Assembly (NCBI GenBank): GCA_937877535.1
Contig: CALFJF010000048.1
Span: 1-64,000 of the forward strand
DNA length: 64,000 nt
Direction of reading: 5' to 3'
Origin: an uncultured Treponema sp.
GTDB taxonomy: Bacteria; Spirochaetota; Spirochaetia; Treponematales; Treponemataceae
In this document: positions 32,791-42,496 of the stretch, in pieces
Position numbering within the stretch: position 1 is the stretch's first letter
Layout of the letters: each line of letters starts with the position of its first letter
Notes under the pieces: model-generated
Told to the model about the DNA's origin: nothing
Database searches by the model: none
What the model saw: only the letters and a program-made list of their open reading frames with translations
Program-made: the position numbers and the translations under genes

Positions 32791-33342
32791 CTATTTCCTA
32801 AACGGCATCTTGAACTTGGTAAGCAGTGCGCGAGCCTCTGCGTCGGTACGTGCGCTGGTGACGATAGAGATGTTCATTCCCGCAATTTTTGTGATTTTAT
32901 CAAAGTCGATTTCTGGGAAGATAATCTGCTCTGTAATGCCAAGAGAAAAATTTCCATGTCCATCAAAACCCGTCGCTTTGATTCCGCGAAAATCCTTCAC
33001 GCGCGGAAGTGCAACATTGATGAGCCTGTCCAAAAATTCGTACATGGTATTGCCACGAAGCGTAACCATGACACCAACCTCGTTGCCCTCTCGGAGTTTG
33101 AAGTTTGCAATGCTCTTTTTTGCCTTGGTTTTGACCGCGTGCTGCCCTGTAATTTGCGTAATATCAGCAGCGGCGGCATCAAGGAGTTTCTTATTAGTGA
33201 GAGCCTCGCCAACACCCATGCTCACAACCACCTTCTTGATGACTGGAATTTGCATGACAGAAGTATAATTGAGTTCTTTGAACAACTCAGGGGCGATAGT
33301 TTCCTTATAGACTTTCTTAAGCCGTGGTACGTACTTATCCAT
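32791..33342 (-). CDS. rplE: Ribosomal protein uL5
   Basis: 5S rRNA-binding protein of the central protuberance that touches the P-site tRNA. 183 residues with [38 protein letters not shown] and [20 protein letters not shown], all conserved. An 88-base gap before it is the widest inside the spc part of the cluster. Confidence 0.97.
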   Translation of the reverse strand: MDKYVPRLKKVYKETIAPELFKELNYTSVMQIPVIKKVVVSMGVGEALTNKKLLDAAAADITQITGQHAVKTKAKKSIANFKLREGNEVGVMVTLRGNTMYEFLDRLINVALPRVKDFRGIKATGFDGHGNFSLGITEQIIFPEIDFDKITKIAGMNISIVTSARTDAEARALLTKFKMPFRK

Positions 33343-33430
33343 TTGTAATTCCCTGTTGAAATTCCCTCGTAAATCCTCGGTAATTTCTGTTTCTTAACCT
33401 TTTTACCTTTTTCTTTGATTGAAAAACTCG

Positions 33431-33745
33431 TTACAGAGTTTCTCCGCATTTTCGACAAACACGAATTTTCTTTTCGCCGTCGGTTTTGAAACCTACGCGA
33501 GTTGGTCCGCATTTTTTGCAAACAAGCGCAACATTTGAAATGTTGAGAGGTGCTTCAACTTCTGCGATTCCGCCTTGCTCTTGCTGACTTCTCCGCCGAA
33601 TTGTCTTTTTGACAATATTCACACCAGACACGATGACCACATCTTTGTCGGCAACGACGCGAGAAACTGTTCCGCGTTTCCCTTTGTCTTTTCCTGCAAT
33701 AACTTGCACCGTATCATCTTTGTGAATCTTGAACTTAGTATTCAT
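33431..33745 (-). CDS. rplX: Ribosomal protein uL24
   Basis: Early-assembly protein at the tunnel exit. The KOW motif is in KDDTVQVIAGKDKGKRGTVS. The C-terminal half carries CKKCGPTRVGFKTDGEKKIR and CRKCGETL, a four-cysteine zinc ribbon absent from E. coli uL24 but common in other phyla. 104 residues. Confidence 0.96.
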   Translation of the reverse strand: MNTKFKIHKDDTVQVIAGKDKGKRGTVSRVVADKDVVIVSGVNIVKKTIRRRSQQEQGGIAEVEAPLNISNVALVCKKCGPTRVGFKTDGEKKIRVCRKCGETL

Positions 33746-33763
33746 GGTTCAATCTCCTAATCC

Positions 33764-34132
33764 TTAAAGAACTTCTGGAGCAAGCGAAACGATTTTCATG
33801 TAATCCATGTCACGAAGTTCGCGAGCAACTGGTCCAAAAACGCGCTTTCCCTTTGGATTCTTATCACCGTCAACAATAACGCACGCATTATCGTCAAAAC
33901 GAATGTACGTTCCGTCAGCACGACGATATTCTTTGGAAACGCGAACGATAACCGCTTTCTCCACAGAGCCTTCTTTTATTGTTGATGTTGGAATAGCCTC
34001 TTTGACTGCAACAACAACAACATCGCCAATTCCTGCATAGCGACGATGCGACCCGCCAAGCACTTTGATAACCTGTACCTGTTTAGCACCAGAGTTGTCT
34101 GCGACAACCAGATTTGACTGCATCTGAAGCAT
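33764..34132 (-). CDS. rplN: Ribosomal protein uL14
   Basis: Large-subunit protein at the subunit interface; binding site of the silencing factor RsfS. The 122 residues include [20 protein letters not shown] and [20 protein letters not shown], which are family-diagnostic. Confidence 0.98.
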   Translation of the reverse strand: MLQMQSNLVVADNSGAKQVQVIKVLGGSHRRYAGIGDVVVVAVKEAIPTSTIKEGSVEKAVIVRVSKEYRRADGTYIRFDDNACVIVDGDKNPKGKRVFGPVARELRDMDYMKIVSLAPEVL

Positions 34133-34149
34133 AATTACAACCCCTCCGT

Positions 34150-34419
34150 TTATCGCGCACGCTCAACGACTTCTGCAAGCCGCCAGCACTTGTCCTTGCT
34201 AATCGGACTACACTCAACAATGCGAACTGTATCTCCGATGTGAGCCTCATTTTTTTCATCATGCGCTTTACATTTCTTTGTGCGCGTAACGTATTTTTTG
34301 TAGAGAGTATCCATTCTCTTTGTGTCAATGGACACTACAATCGTCTTGTCCATTTTGTCGCTCGTTACAACACCCACAAAGGAACGTTTGCCACCCTTTG
34401 TTTTTTCGGTTTTATCCAT
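34150..34419 (-). CDS. rpsQ: Ribosomal protein uS17
   Basis: Small-subunit OB-fold protein that binds 16S helices 7 and 11. The 89 residues contain [20 protein letters not shown] and [20 protein letters not shown], diagnostic of uS17. It sits between rpmC and rplN. Confidence 0.97.
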   Translation of the reverse strand: MDKTEKTKGGKRSFVGVVTSDKMDKTIVVSIDTKRMDTLYKKYVTRTKKCKAHDEKNEAHIGDTVRIVECSPISKDKCWRLAEVVERAR

Positions 34420-34432
34420 AACAGGTCAACTC

Positions 34433-34654
34433 CTATTTATCCAATCCAGAAATTTCTTTTTCACGGATAAAAGTATTCAGCCTTGCAATTTGTCTCCGCA
34501 GAGTCCGTCGCTCCATCGGATTGTCAACGTGTCCAATAACCGACTGAAAGCGAACGTCCATATATTTCTGCTTCAACTCGGCACGCTGGGCGACCAATTC
34601 GGCATAAGACAAATCCTTGAGATTTTTCTTTGAATTTTTCTTTGAACTAGCCAT
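34433..34654 (-). CDS. rpmC: Ribosomal protein uL29
   Basis: A 73-residue helical hairpin protein at the tunnel exit, part of the SRP and trigger-factor docking site. LKDLSYAELVAQRAELKQKY and RRTLRRQIARLNTFIREKEI form the two helices. The N-terminal Lys/Ser-rich extension is longer than in E. coli. Confidence 0.95.
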   Translation of the reverse strand: MASSKKNSKKNLKDLSYAELVAQRAELKQKYMDVRFQSVIGHVDNPMERRTLRRQIARLNTFIREKEISGLDK

Positions 34655-34666
34655 TTCTTCGCTCCA

Positions 34667-35083
34667 TTAGTCCTTTGTGGGCTTGAAAGCAATCCGTGTC
34701 TTAATCGGAAGTTTGCTCGCCGCAAGCGAAAGTGCCTGCTCTGCCAACTTAATGTCAATTCCTCCGACCTCAAACAGAATCACGCCTGGCTTGATAACGG
34801 CAGCCCAAAACTCTGGCGCACCTTTTCCCTTTCCCATACGAGTATCAGCCGGTTTTTTTGAAACTGGCTTATCTGGAAAAACTCTCAACCAAACGTTGCC
34901 CTTTCTTTCCAATTTGCGGTTAATCGCAACGCGAGCAGCCTCAATATGCTTGGCGTTGAGCCAAACAGGTTCCATTGCAACAAGAGCAATTTCGCCAAAA
35001 TCGATATTGTTTGCACGTGTCGCGCATCCTTTAATTCTCCCGCGCTGAACTTTGCGGTGAATAACTCTCTTTGGACTCAGCAT
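34667..35083 (-). CDS. rplP: Ribosomal protein uL16
   Basis: Located near the A-site tRNA and needed late in assembly. The 138 residues hold MLSPKRVIHRKVQRGRIKGC and NVWLRVFPDKPVSKKPADTR, with GKGKGAPEFWAAVIKPGVIL, all conserved. Confidence 0.98.
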   Translation of the reverse strand: MLSPKRVIHRKVQRGRIKGCATRANNIDFGEIALVAMEPVWLNAKHIEAARVAINRKLERKGNVWLRVFPDKPVSKKPADTRMGKGKGAPEFWAAVIKPGVILFEVGGIDIKLAEQALSLAASKLPIKTRIAFKPTKD

Positions 35084-35095
35084 TTTCTACTCCTT

Positions 35096-35872
35096 CTACT
35101 CTTTGGATTCCTTAGTAGAGCCAGAAGAATCCGAACTTTCTGCGTTCCGAGTCGATTTTCGCGCTCTCGTTTTTTCGTCGCCCGTGCGCTCTCTACGCTG
35201 TTTCCGAACAAGTTGTCCTGCATCTTCGTTCTGCTCTTGCCCGTATTTCATTCCGTTGTAGACCCACACTTTTACGCCGATTTTACCATACGTTGTATGC
35301 GCTTCAAACGTTCCATAATCAATATCCGCACGAAGCGTATGAAGTGGAACTCGTCCCTCTTTATGCTCTTCGCTCCGACGCATTTCAGCACCGCCCAAGC
35401 GTCCAGCAAGACGAATCTTGATTCCTTGTGCGCCATTTTTCATAGCGTTTGAAGAAGCCTGTTTGAGAGCCTTGCGGAATGAACCGCGCCCCGCAAGTTG
35501 TCGCCCGATGTTTTGCGCAATCAACGAAGCATTGATGTCTGCGCGTTTGATTTCCTTGATTTTAATCTGAACTTTTTTTGTCAGTTTAGACTGAATCTCG
35601 GCAGTAATCTTTTCGATATTTGCGCCTTTGACACCAATGATAACGCCAGGACGAGCCGTGTGAATCACAATCGTCACACGCTGAGGATGTCGCACAATCT
35701 CAATTTCTGCAATGTCAGCATTTTGACATTCTGGCAGAGTGCGAACCATATCTCTGACTTTTATATCCTCAAGCACCAAATCCGCGTACTCTCGCGAATC
35801 CGCATACCAGCGGGACTGCCACGTCTTGTTAATTCCAAGACGAAGTCCTATCGGATTTACTTTCTGACCCAC
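35096..35872 (-). CDS. rpsC: Ribosomal protein uS3
   Basis: Forms the mRNA entry site with helicase activity. The type II KH domain shows [19 protein letters not shown] (GxxG), and the C-terminal domain has [20 protein letters not shown]. At 258 residues it is longer than E. coli uS3 because of a charged Ser/Lys/Glu tail. Three bases separate it from rplV. Confidence 0.97.
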   Translation of the reverse strand: MGQKVNPIGLRLGINKTWQSRWYADSREYADLVLEDIKVRDMVRTLPECQNADIAEIEIVRHPQRVTIVIHTARPGVIIGVKGANIEKITAEIQSKLTKKVQIKIKEIKRADINASLIAQNIGRQLAGRGSFRKALKQASSNAMKNGAQGIKIRLAGRLGGAEMRRSEEHKEGRVPLHTLRADIDYGTFEAHTTYGKIGVKVWVYNGMKYGQEQNEDAGQLVRKQRRERTGDEKTRARKSTRNAESSDSSGSTKESKE

Positions 35873-35875
35873 TTT

Positions 35876-36232
35876 CTATTCCCCCGCCTTCTCATCTACA
35901 ACAACCGTAATATGACTCATACGGCGCAAAAGCCTATCCGCACGTCCTCGCGCACGAAACCACACACGCTTGAGTCTCGGTCCTTCGTCGATGCGAATTT
36001 CTTTCACATAAAGCGAATCCTCATCGAGATTCTTATTTGCTTGCAATGCGTTTGCAATCGCAGATTTTAGAGTATTCTTAATCAATACCGCCCCTTTTTG
36101 AGGCATATTGTCAAGAATTGCCATAGCCTTTGTACAAGACTTTTTGCTAACCACATGAGCCACAGGACGAACCTTTGTTGGGGACGCAATGAGGAATTTT
36201 GTGGTTGCAACGTATCCTTTTTTTACAGTCAT
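35876..36232 (-). CDS. rplV: Ribosomal protein uL22
   Basis: Lines the exit tunnel next to uL4; changes in its beta-hairpin can give macrolide resistance. SPTKVRPVAHVVSKKSCTKA and VKEIRIDEGPRLKRVWFRAR are conserved. The start at 36232 has AGGAG eight bases upstream; the GTG nine bases earlier is too close to that site. Confidence 0.96.
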   Translation of the reverse strand: MTVKKGYVATTKFLIASPTKVRPVAHVVSKKSCTKAMAILDNMPQKGAVLIKNTLKSAIANALQANKNLDEDSLYVKEIRIDEGPRLKRVWFRARGRADRLLRRMSHITVVVDEKAGE

Positions 36233-36243
36233 ACTGCTCACTC

Positions 36244-36522
36244 CTACCGTTTGGCGGATTTGTCATTCCCGCCATGCCCCTTAAAGGTTCGGGTCGGAGA
36301 GAACTCACCGAGTTTGTGTCCAACAAGATTTTCCGTAATATACACGGGAATCCATGACTTTCCGTTGTAAACCGAAATCGTATTTCCAACCATTTCAGGA
36401 ATAATCGTAGAGCAACGAGAATACGTCTTAATCATCTTCTTGTCGCTCTCCTTATTCATCTCAAGAACTTTTTTGTACAAGCTCTTGCAGATATAAGGAC
36501 CTTTTTTTACAGACCTTGACAC
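36244..36522 (-). CDS. rpsS: Ribosomal protein uS19
   Basis: Small-subunit head protein near the A-site t[23 protein letters not shown] and [20 protein letters not shown], followed by [18 protein letters not shown], are diagnostic. 92 residues. Confidence 0.98.
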   Translation of the reverse strand: MSRSVKKGPYICKSLYKKVLEMNKESDKKMIKTYSRCSTIIPEMVGNTISVYNGKSWIPVYITENLVGHKLGEFSPTRTFKGHGGNDKSAKR

Positions 36523-36537
36523 CGTATTCTCCTTATA

Positions 36538-37362
36538 CTACTTTTTCCGTCGCGAAATAATGAAGCGACTAGAAGTCTTCCGCTTGTTGCGAGTTTTGTA
36601 ACCACGGCAAGGCTGCCCCCACGGAGTAACAGGAACGTGTCCTTTTCCCGCACCTTCACCACCACCAAGCGGATGGTCAACTGGGTTCATAGCCATACCA
36701 CGCACAGTCGGTCGAATACCAAGCCACCTACTGCGCCCCGCTTTTCCAAGTTGCGTATTCATGCGCTCTTCGTTACCAACAACGCCAATCGTAGCATAGC
36801 ACTTTCCGAAAATTCTTCGAGTTTCCCCAGACGGAAGTCGAACGATAACGTAATCGCCGTCACGAGCAGAAACCTGCGCACTCGCACCTGCAGAACGAAC
36901 AAGTTGCCCGCCACGTCCAAGTGTCAACTCGATATTATGAATCGTGAATCCAACAGGAATCGCCTCAAGAGGAAGCGCATTTCCTACCGTTGGAGCCACA
37001 TTCTCGCCAGAAATAATTTTCTGACCAACGACAAGTTCCTTTGGAGCGATGATATATCGCTTTTCGCCATCTGCGTAATACACCAACGCAATGTTCGCGC
37101 TTCTATTCGGGTCGTACTCAATGGATTTCACAGTTCCTGGAATTCCATGCTTGTTGCGCTTGAAGTCGATTTCACGATAGCGCCTCTTGTGACCGCCACC
37201 CTGATGACGCACGGAAATTCGTCCGCCAGCACCGCGTCCGCCTTGTGATTTCAATCCAGAAACAAGGCTTTTTTCGGGTTTGTCGGTCGTCAGTTCATCT
37301 CTTACCAAATCAATACGAGTACGAGTACCCGCTGAATATGGTTTAAAAACTTTTAGAGCCAT
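36538..37362 (-). CDS. rplB: Ribosomal protein uL2
   Basis: Core large-subunit protein next to the peptidyl transferase centre and needed for subunit joining. 274 residues. [20 protein letters not shown] holds the conserved His near the active centre, and [20 protein letters not shown] lies in the N-terminal domain. It is flanked by rplW and rpsS as expected for the S10 operon. Confidence 0.98.
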   Translation of the reverse strand: MALKVFKPYSAGTRTRIDLVRDELTTDKPEKSLVSGLKSQGGRGAGGRISVRHQGGGHKRRYREIDFKRNKHGIPGTVKSIEYDPNRSANIALVYYADGEKRYIIAPKELVVGQKIISGENVAPTVGNALPLEAIPVGFTIHNIELTLGRGGQLVRSAGASAQVSARDGDYVIVRLPSGETRRIFGKCYATIGVVGNEERMNTQLGKAGRSRWLGIRPTVRGMAMNPVDHPLGGGEGAGKGHVPVTPWGQPCRGYKTRNKRKTSSRFIISRRKK

Positions 37363-37382
37363 CTGATTCCCCTTACAAAGGC

Positions 37383-37670
37383 TTACACGCCTTCAAATGC
37401 TTTAATTGTTTCGCCTGGAGCAAGGCGGATAATCGCCTTTTTCCAACTGGAAGTACGTCCAATTTTTCCACGAACACGCTTTGTCTTTCCAATTACGTTC
37501 AACGTTGTACATGACAAAACTTTTACGTTAAAAAGTTTGGAAACCGCTTCCTTTATTTGAATTTTTGTTGCAGAGGGCAATACCTTAAAAACATATTTTC
37601 CCTCTTCGCGAAGCGTAGTCGCCTTTTCCGACAGGACAGGCTCGATTATAACGTCATGCAAATCAGCCAT
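37383..37670 (-). CDS. rplW: Ribosomal protein uL23
   Basis: Docking site at the tunnel exit for trigger factor and SRP. The 95 residues include [20 protein letters not shown] and [20 protein letters not shown], typical of uL23. The start overlaps the rplD stop by one base. Confidence 0.97.
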   Translation of the reverse strand: MADLHDVIIEPVLSEKATTLREEGKYVFKVLPSATKIQIKEAVSKLFNVKVLSCTTLNVIGKTKRVRGKIGRTSSWKKAIIRLAPGETIKAFEGV

Positions 37671-38302
37671 TATTCAGCCTCCGTCTTATACAACTCGGAA
37701 AGACTCTTTGCTGCACTTTCAAGCACAATCACTTTTCGACCATAAAAAAGGTCATGCGCCCTCAAACGATTACAAGAAAGGAACGACAATTCCTTTACAT
37801 TGCGTCCAGCCTGTTTGATTTTTGCATCGTCATCCTTGAGGATTACAACAGTTTTTTCACCTTTTGCAAAATTGTTAAGAATCTTAACCAAGTCTTTTGT
37901 TTTTCCGCTCTCAATTGTAAAATCTTCCACAACGGTCAAACGGTCGCTTTGAGCCTGAAGACTCAAAATCGATTTCATTGCAAGCCGTTTAGCCTTTTTG
38001 GGAATCGAGTAACTGAAATCGCGTGGTTTTGGTCCAAAAATCGTTCCACCACCACGGTTAATCGGGGATTTTTTATCACCACGACGAGCATGTCCAGTAC
38101 CCTTTTGCTTATATGGCTTTGCGTTTGAACCATGCACCTCAGAGCGAGTCTTTGTGCAAGCAGTTCCAACGCGCTTATTCGCCAACTCATTTGTAATGGC
38201 GTAGTAAATGACACTTTCGTTGACAGTACGCCCAAAAACGGAATCGTCCAACACGATTGTGCGCAGTTCCTTGCCATCGATTGAATAGACTTTCTTTTCC
38301 AT
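37670..38302 (-). CDS. rplD: Ribosomal protein uL4
   Basis: Lines the exit tunnel and, in gamma-proteobacteria, autoregulates the S10 operon. 210 residues. The tunnel loop is GSNAKPYKQKGTGHARRGDK, and RLAMKSILSLQAQSDRL follows. No separate S10-type leader structure was recognised. Confidence 0.97.
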   Translation of the reverse strand: MEKKVYSIDGKELRTIVLDDSVFGRTVNESVIYYAITNELANKRVGTACTKTRSEVHGSNAKPYKQKGTGHARRGDKKSPINRGGGTIFGPKPRDFSYSIPKKAKRLAMKSILSLQAQSDRLTVVEDFTIESGKTKDLVKILNNFAKGEKTVVILKDDDAKIKQAGRNVKELSFLSCNRLRAHDLFYGRKVIVLESAAKSLSELYKTEAE

Positions 38303-38316
38303 CTTATTCCCCGACC

Positions 38317-38937
38317 CTATTTCTTAACCGCGGACTTAACAATCAGCGTACAATTCTTAACGCCAGGAACAGCACCACGAACCATGATGACTTTAAGTTC
38401 TGGGTCAATTTTTACGATTTTGAGATTCTGAACTGTCACCCGCTCACTACCCATTCGACCTGGCATTTTTACATTTTTTACACAATGCCCAGGAGTTGTG
38501 GAATTTCCAGTACCACCAGCCTCGCGGTGAAATTTTGAACCATGCGTAGAGCGACCACCGTGAAATCCCCAGCGTTTCATAACGCCCTGAAAACCTTTTC
38601 CTTTTGAAGTTGCCGTAACATCAAGGAACGACACTTTTTCAAAAAGTTCAAGACCGATTTGGTCGCCAACGGAAACTTCCTTCTCAAAATCCCGAAATTC
38701 CTTGAGATGACGTTTCGGAGTAATGTTTTCGGGGAATTGTCCCTTGTACGCCTTGGAAACTTTTGTTTCCTTTACGTCTTCTAATCCGAGGACAACAGCG
38801 TCATAACCGTTCGCCTCTTTTGTTTTTGTGGCAATAACCGTATTTGGCTCGACCTGGATCACGGTTACTGGTGTCAGATTACCGTTTTCATCGAAAATCT
38901 GGGTCATTCCCACTTTTTTTGCAATCAGACCTTTCAT
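38317..38937 (-). CDS. rplC: Ribosomal protein uL3
   Basis: Initiates large-subunit assembly and reaches toward the peptidyl transferase centre. 206 residues. KGLIAKKVGMTQIFDENGNL opens the protein and GFQGVMKRWGFHGGRSTHGS is the signature region. The start at 38937 follows AGGAG; the open frame extends further upstream without a site. A 159-base T-rich gap separates it from rpsJ, wide for this operon. Confidence 0.97.
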   Translation of the reverse strand: MKGLIAKKVGMTQIFDENGNLTPVTVIQVEPNTVIATKTKEANGYDAVVLGLEDVKETKVSKAYKGQFPENITPKRHLKEFRDFEKEVSVGDQIGLELFEKVSFLDVTATSKGKGFQGVMKRWGFHGGRSTHGSKFHREAGGTGNSTTPGHCVKNVKMPGRMGSERVTVQNLKIVKIDPELKVIMVRGAVPGVKNCTLIVKSAVKK

Positions 38938-39096
38938 TCTGATTCTCCTGCAATAAAAAATATCTTTTTGAATTGAGAAACACAAACAAAGCCGCCATCC
39001 CAGATCCTTGGAACCGTACTGTTTTTTGTTTGCATTTTTAGCCTTTTGACTTTACCTCAACTCTTTTTGAATCTTGAATCAAAAATTCAAAAATTA

Positions 39097-39402
39097 TTAC
39101 CGAATCTGAACTTCTACGCCAGCAGGAAGTTCCAACTTCATCAAAGAATCCATAACTTCCGTTGAAGGCTCTACAATGTCAATCAATCTTTTGTGCGTCC
39201 GCATCTCAAATTGCTCACGCGATTTTTTGTTAACGTGTGGCGAACGCAATACTGTAACACGATTTATACGTGTAGGAAGCGGAATCGGACCCGATACTTT
39301 TGCACCTGCTTTTTGAACAGCCTGAACAATCGCTTTTGCACTCTGGTCAATCAATTCCACATCAAACGCTCGAAGATTGACACGAATTTTACCGTTAGCC
39401 AT
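39097..39402 (-). CDS. rpsJ: Ribosomal protein uS10 (NusE)
   Basis: Small-subunit protein that also works as NusE in antitermination with NusB and NusG. The 101 residues include [20 protein letters not shown] and [20 protein letters not shown], diagnostic of uS10. It is first of the S10 operon here, after tuf. Confidence 0.98.
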   Translation of the reverse strand: MANGKIRVNLRAFDVELIDQSAKAIVQAVQKAGAKVSGPIPLPTRINRVTVLRSPHVNKKSREQFEMRTHKRLIDIVEPSTEVMDSLMKLELPAGVEVQIR

Positions 39403-39462
39403 TATTTTTTTACCCTTATCTTTTCATTTTTCCCGAATCAGACATTCGCAAAAAGCGGAAAA

Positions 39463-39488
39463 GCGACGGCATTTTTTTTTGCCGCCGC
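39463..39488 (-). terminator. Terminator-like hairpin between tuf and rpsJ
   Basis: GCGACGGCA (39463-39471) and TGCCGCCGC (39480-39488) pair with one mismatch around a loop of eight T residues. On the minus strand four U residues follow, so partial termination could give tuf a higher level than the S10 operon. Confidence 0.5.
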
Positions 39489-39517
39489 CCCGTCTTATCG
39501 GGCAGTGTCAAAAACGA

Positions 39518-40705
39518 CTACTCGATGATTTTCGTAACCTGTCCAGAAGCGATTGTGCGTCCACCTTCGCGAATAGCGAGTTTCAAACCCTCGTCCATAG
39601 CAATCGGGTGGATAAGCGTACCAATGATTTTAACATTGTCGCCAGGCTTTACCATTTCTGTTCCTGCATCAAGTTCTACCGTTCCCGTAATGTCGGTAGT
39701 GCGGAAGTAGAACTGTGGACGATAGCCTGAGAAGAATGGACTGTGGCGACCGCCTTCTTCTTTTGAAAGAACGTAAATCTGCGCCTCAAATTTTGTGTGC
39801 GGTTTGATTGAACCAGGAGCGGCAAGAACCTGTCCACGAACAACGTCCTTTTTCTCAACACCACGAAGAAGAATACCGACGTTATCGCCAGCCTGTCCTT
39901 CGTCAAGCGTCTTCTGGAACATTTCAATTCCAGTTGCAACCGTTGACTGAGTTGGGCGGATACCAACAATCTCAACGTTATCATTGAGATGAATCACGCC
40001 ACGCTCAATACGTCCTGTAACAACAGTTCCGCGTCCAGAAATCGTGAAGATATCTTCGATTGGCATAAGGAACGGTTTATCCTGGTCGCGAACGGGGTCG
40101 TCAAACCAGGTGTCCATTGCGGTAAGAAGTTCGTCGATGCACTTTGTGTCATCAGCAGTTGCGCCATCAGCAAGAGCCTTGAACGCAGAACCCTGAATAA
40201 TCGGAGTTTCATCTGCAAATCCGTATTCCTTTACAACGTCCTTAACTTCCTCAACAACGAGTTCAAGAATATCAGGGTCGTCAACGAGGTCAACTTTGTT
40301 CAAGAAAACAATAATCTTTGGAACGCCAACCTGACGAGCGAGAAGCAAGTGCTCGCGAGTCTGCGGCATAACAGAATCTGGCGCAGAAACAACGAGAACC
40401 GCACCGTCCATCTGAGCAGCACCAGTAATCATGTTTTTGATATAGTCAGCGTGTCCAGGGCAGTCAATATGCGCATAGTGGCGTTTGTCTGACTGATACT
40501 CAAGGTGGCGAGTATTGATGGTGATACCACGCGCTTTTTCCTCTGGCGCATTATCAATTTCATCATACTTAAGAGCCTTGTCACCATATTTTTTTGCGCA
40601 GTGCATGGTGATTGCAGCCGAAAGCGTAGTCTTACCATGGTCAACGTGTCCGATGGTACCAACGTTCATGTGTGGCTTAGTTCTAACGAACTTTTCCTTA
40701 GCCAT
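39518..40705 (-). CDS. tuf: Elongation factor Tu
   Basis: GTPase that brings aminoacyl-tRNA to the ribosome. 395 residues with G1 GHVDHGKTT, switch [14 protein letters not shown] and NKVD, and domain 2/3 stretches such as [15 protein letters not shown]. Start at 40705 with AAGGAG upstream. It has its own promoter about 90 bases earlier (40799-40826), behind a 5' leader, and is followed by a terminator-like hairpin before rpsJ. It is the only tuf in the window. Confidence 0.99.
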   Translation of the reverse strand: MAKEKFVRTKPHMNVGTIGHVDHGKTTLSAAITMHCAKKYGDKALKYDEIDNAPEEKARGITINTRHLEYQSDKRHYAHIDCPGHADYIKNMITGAAQMDGAVLVVSAPDSVMPQTREHLLLARQVGVPKIIVFLNKVDLVDDPDILELVVEEVKDVVKEYGFADETPIIQGSAFKALADGATADDTKCIDELLTAMDTWFDDPVRDQDKPFLMPIEDIFTISGRGTVVTGRIERGVIHLNDNVEIVGIRPTQSTVATGIEMFQKTLDEGQAGDNVGILLRGVEKKDVVRGQVLAAPGSIKPHTKFEAQIYVLSKEEGGRHSPFFSGYRPQFYFRTTDITGTVELDAGTEMVKPGDNVKIIGTLIHPIAMDEGLKLAIREGGRTIASGQVTKIIE

Positions 40706-40798
40706 ATCCTTCTCCTTTGCTGGAACATTCCACGTTCCTAGCTGTAAAATATATATGTGCTGCACTTTAAACCAGAGAGAAATCCCGCAAAACCTGAC

Positions 40799-40826
40799 AG
40801 AATAACCCTCGCAGACACGTATTCAA
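40799..40826 (-). promoter_or_regulatory. Promoter of tuf
   Basis: On the minus strand TTGAAT (40821-40826), a 16-base spacer and TATTCT (40799-40804) match a sigma-70 promoter. The resulting leader is about 85 bases and contains the inverted repeat GGAAC/GTTCC just before the ribosome-binding site. Confidence 0.6.
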
Positions 40827-41185
40827 TAAAAGGTATTACCGCATTTAGATTAGATGAAAATTCGACAAATTAAAAAAAATGCAATTATTAAAATTTTAGC
40901 CAAAATCTCAGCCATCTCATCAATTCGAGAGGTCAGACGAACGACCGCGCATATTTCTTTAGAAAAGAAATGCAAAATCGTTTTGAAACTTTTACACAAT
41001 TCAGCAAAAGCATAAAAACCTGAAAATAAAGCGAAAAATCGCAAAATTAACTTTACGGTTTTCATTGAACTTAGCAAAAAGCATGAAGTTCATTCAATTC
41101 TTTCAAAGACCTTACGAAGTAATTTTTGCAGTTCTTAGTTTATACAATTTTAATAAAAAAAAGGCAATAGGTTTTTAACGATTTC
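40827..41185. other. Gene-poor AT-rich stretch between rpsG and tuf
   Basis: Part of the 733-base interval between tuf and rpsG, the only gap over 300 bases in the window. I see no supported coding sequence; a 75-codon minus-strand frame lacks a ribosome-binding site. Apart from the tuf promoter at its edge and an imperfect hairpin near 41070-41093 nothing is recognisable here. The right part of the interval holds the small-RNA candidate and the rpsG terminator. Confidence 0.6.
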
Positions 41186-41219
41186 AAAAAAATAAGTGGC
41201 AACACAACGTGCTGCCACT
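41186..41219 (-). terminator. Orphan intrinsic terminator
   Basis: AGTGGCA (41195-41201) and TGCCACT (41213-41219) form a stem, extended inward by GCAC/GTGT-type pairing, and on the minus strand a run of seven U residues follows (41192-41186). It lies about 180 bases beyond the rpsG terminator, so it belongs to a separate transcript. Confidence 0.75.
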
Positions 41220-41315
41220 CCTTGTCTGCGAAAGTCGGCAGAAGTCGGAAGCCGTGTGGTGCAAACCTTTTTCCGTTTTCTCCCGCAGCACATTAAGAAT
41301 GAAACAACAAATCTA
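41187..41315 (-). ncRNA. Candidate small RNA between rpsG and tuf
   Basis: A possible promoter, TTTTCA (41346-41351) with 17-base spacing to TATATT (41323-41328), would start a transcript near 41315 that ends at the intrinsic terminator, about 125 bases. The interior is much GC-richer than its surroundings and can fold: GTGCTGC pairs with GCAGCAC over a 90-base loop, and CGGC pairs with GCCG inside. No match to SRP RNA (GGAAGGAAGCAGCC absent), tmRNA, RNase P or 6S RNA was seen. Confidence 0.4.
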
Positions 41316-41397
41316 ATTTTACAATATATTTTTACTATTATTTTTTGAAAATTTTTCAAATCAAAAGTTTCAATTTTCAAAAAGCGCAAAAACAAAA

Positions 41398-41429
41398 AAA
41401 AATCGTCCAAAAAAATTTGGACGATTTTT
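41398..41429 (-). terminator. Intrinsic terminator of rpsG
   Basis: AAAAATCGTCCAAA (41398-41411) and TTTGGACGATTTTT (41416-41429) form a 14-bp stem with a 4-base loop and a U-run on the minus strand, ten bases after the rpsG stop. It closes the rpoBC-rpsLG unit. Confidence 0.93.
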
Positions 41430-41438
41430 GCTCTAAAA

Positions 41439-41909
41439 CTACCAGCGATAATGCGCAAATGCTTTATTTGCTTCAGCCATTTTATGAGTATCTTCCTTCT
41501 TTTTGTAGGCAGAACCCGTATTATTGAATGCGTCAATAAGTTCCAAAGCGAGCGTATCAGCCATTCCGTGTCCAGAGCGATTTCGCGCAGCGGCAATAAT
41601 CCAACGCATTGCAAGTGCCTCTTTTCGAGCGTCGCGGATTTCCACAGGAACTTGATACGTTGCGCCACCAACGCGGCGACTTTTTACTTCCACGGCAGGT
41701 TTCACGTTATCAAGAGCCTTCAAAAACACTTCAAGCGGGTCTTTTTCGGTTTTTGCTTTGAGTTTATCGAACGCCTCGTAAACGATTCTTGTACACGTGT
41801 CCTTTTTTCCATCAAGCATCATTCTCGAAACGAATTTTGTAACGACCGTGCTATTGAATTTTGAATCTGGAATTATCGGACGGCTCACTGATTTCTTATG
41901 TCTTCCCAT
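41439..41909 (-). CDS. rpsG: Ribosomal protein uS7
   Basis: Organises the small-subunit head and, in E. coli, represses the str operon. 156 residues with [20 protein letters not shown] and [20 protein letters not shown], and the C-terminal [17 protein letters not shown]. fusA and tuf, which usually follow, are missing; a terminator stands directly after the gene. Confidence 0.98.
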   Translation of the reverse strand: MGRHKKSVSRPIIPDSKFNSTVVTKFVSRMMLDGKKDTCTRIVYEAFDKLKAKTEKDPLEVFLKALDNVKPAVEVKSRRVGGATYQVPVEIRDARKEALAMRWIIAAARNRSGHGMADTLALELIDAFNNTGSAYKKKEDTHKMAEANKAFAHYRW

Positions 41910-41940
41910 TTTTCTTCCTCTTTAATAAAGATAAAGCGAA

Positions 41941-42315
41941 TTACGCCTTTGGTCGCTTTGCGCCGTACTTTGAGCGAGCGCGTTTGCGTCCGTCAACACC
42001 GAGCGTGTCTTTTGTTCCTCGGATAATGTGATAGCGCACACCTGGGAGGTCTTTTACACGACCGCCACGGATAAGAACCACGGAGTGTTCCTGCAAATTG
42101 TGTCCGATTCCTGGAATGTACGCCGTAACTTCGATTCCGTTGCTCAAGCGAACACGAGCAACCTTTCGGAGAGCCGAGTTCGGTTTTTTTGGCGTAACGG
42201 TCATAACGCGCGTACAAACGCCACGTTTTTGTGGGCAAGACTCAAGCGCAGGCGCTTTTGTCTGATTTGCAATGGACTGCCGTCCCTTGCGAACTAATTG
42301 GTTGATTGTAGGCAT
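41941..42315 (-). CDS. rpsL: Ribosomal protein uS12
   Basis: Decoding-centre protein. 124 residues with [20 protein letters not shown] and [18 protein letters not shown]. Lys43 and Lys88, the residues whose change gives streptomycin resistance, are both wild type. It has its own promoter in the gap after rpoC. Confidence 0.98.
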   Translation of the reverse strand: MPTINQLVRKGRQSIANQTKAPALESCPQKRGVCTRVMTVTPKKPNSALRKVARVRLSNGIEVTAYIPGIGHNLQEHSVVLIRGGRVKDLPGVRYHIIRGTKDTLGVDGRKRARSKYGAKRPKA

Positions 42316-42406
42316 CTGCCTCTTTCTCCTCTATTTTTTCTTTTTGAATTCGCTTGCCGACCAGCACCATCGGCAAAAATGCGAAAAACGATGTACAATG
42401 TTTTAC

Positions 42407-42472
42407 CTGTTCCAAAAATGAAATTTCGGAACAGACTTATTGTATACTACAAATTTCCATGCGACCTGTCAA
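42407..42472 (-). promoter_or_regulatory. Promoter and 5' hairpin of rpsL-rpsG
   Basis: On the minus strand TTGACA (42467-42472) is followed by TAGTAT (42444-42449) with 17-base spacing. The transcript would begin close to a hairpin formed by CTGTTCC and GGAACAG (42407-42413 with 42428-42434). The start of rpsL is about 120 bases further, a long leader. Confidence 0.65.
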
Positions 42473-42496
42473 TAAAGACAAGCACATGGATTTTTT

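Noticed and set aside
40850..41077. 75-codon minus-strand frame in the rpsG-tuf gap
   Set aside because: No ribosome-binding site, no recognisable domain, and the sequence is AT-rich spacer; a hydrophobic translation is expected by chance.
41187..41315. SRP (4.5S) RNA, tmRNA, 6S RNA or RNase P RNA at the orphan terminator
   Set aside because: The GGAAGGAAGCAGCC core of SRP RNA is absent and the length and motifs fit none of the others, so it is listed only as an unnamed candidate.
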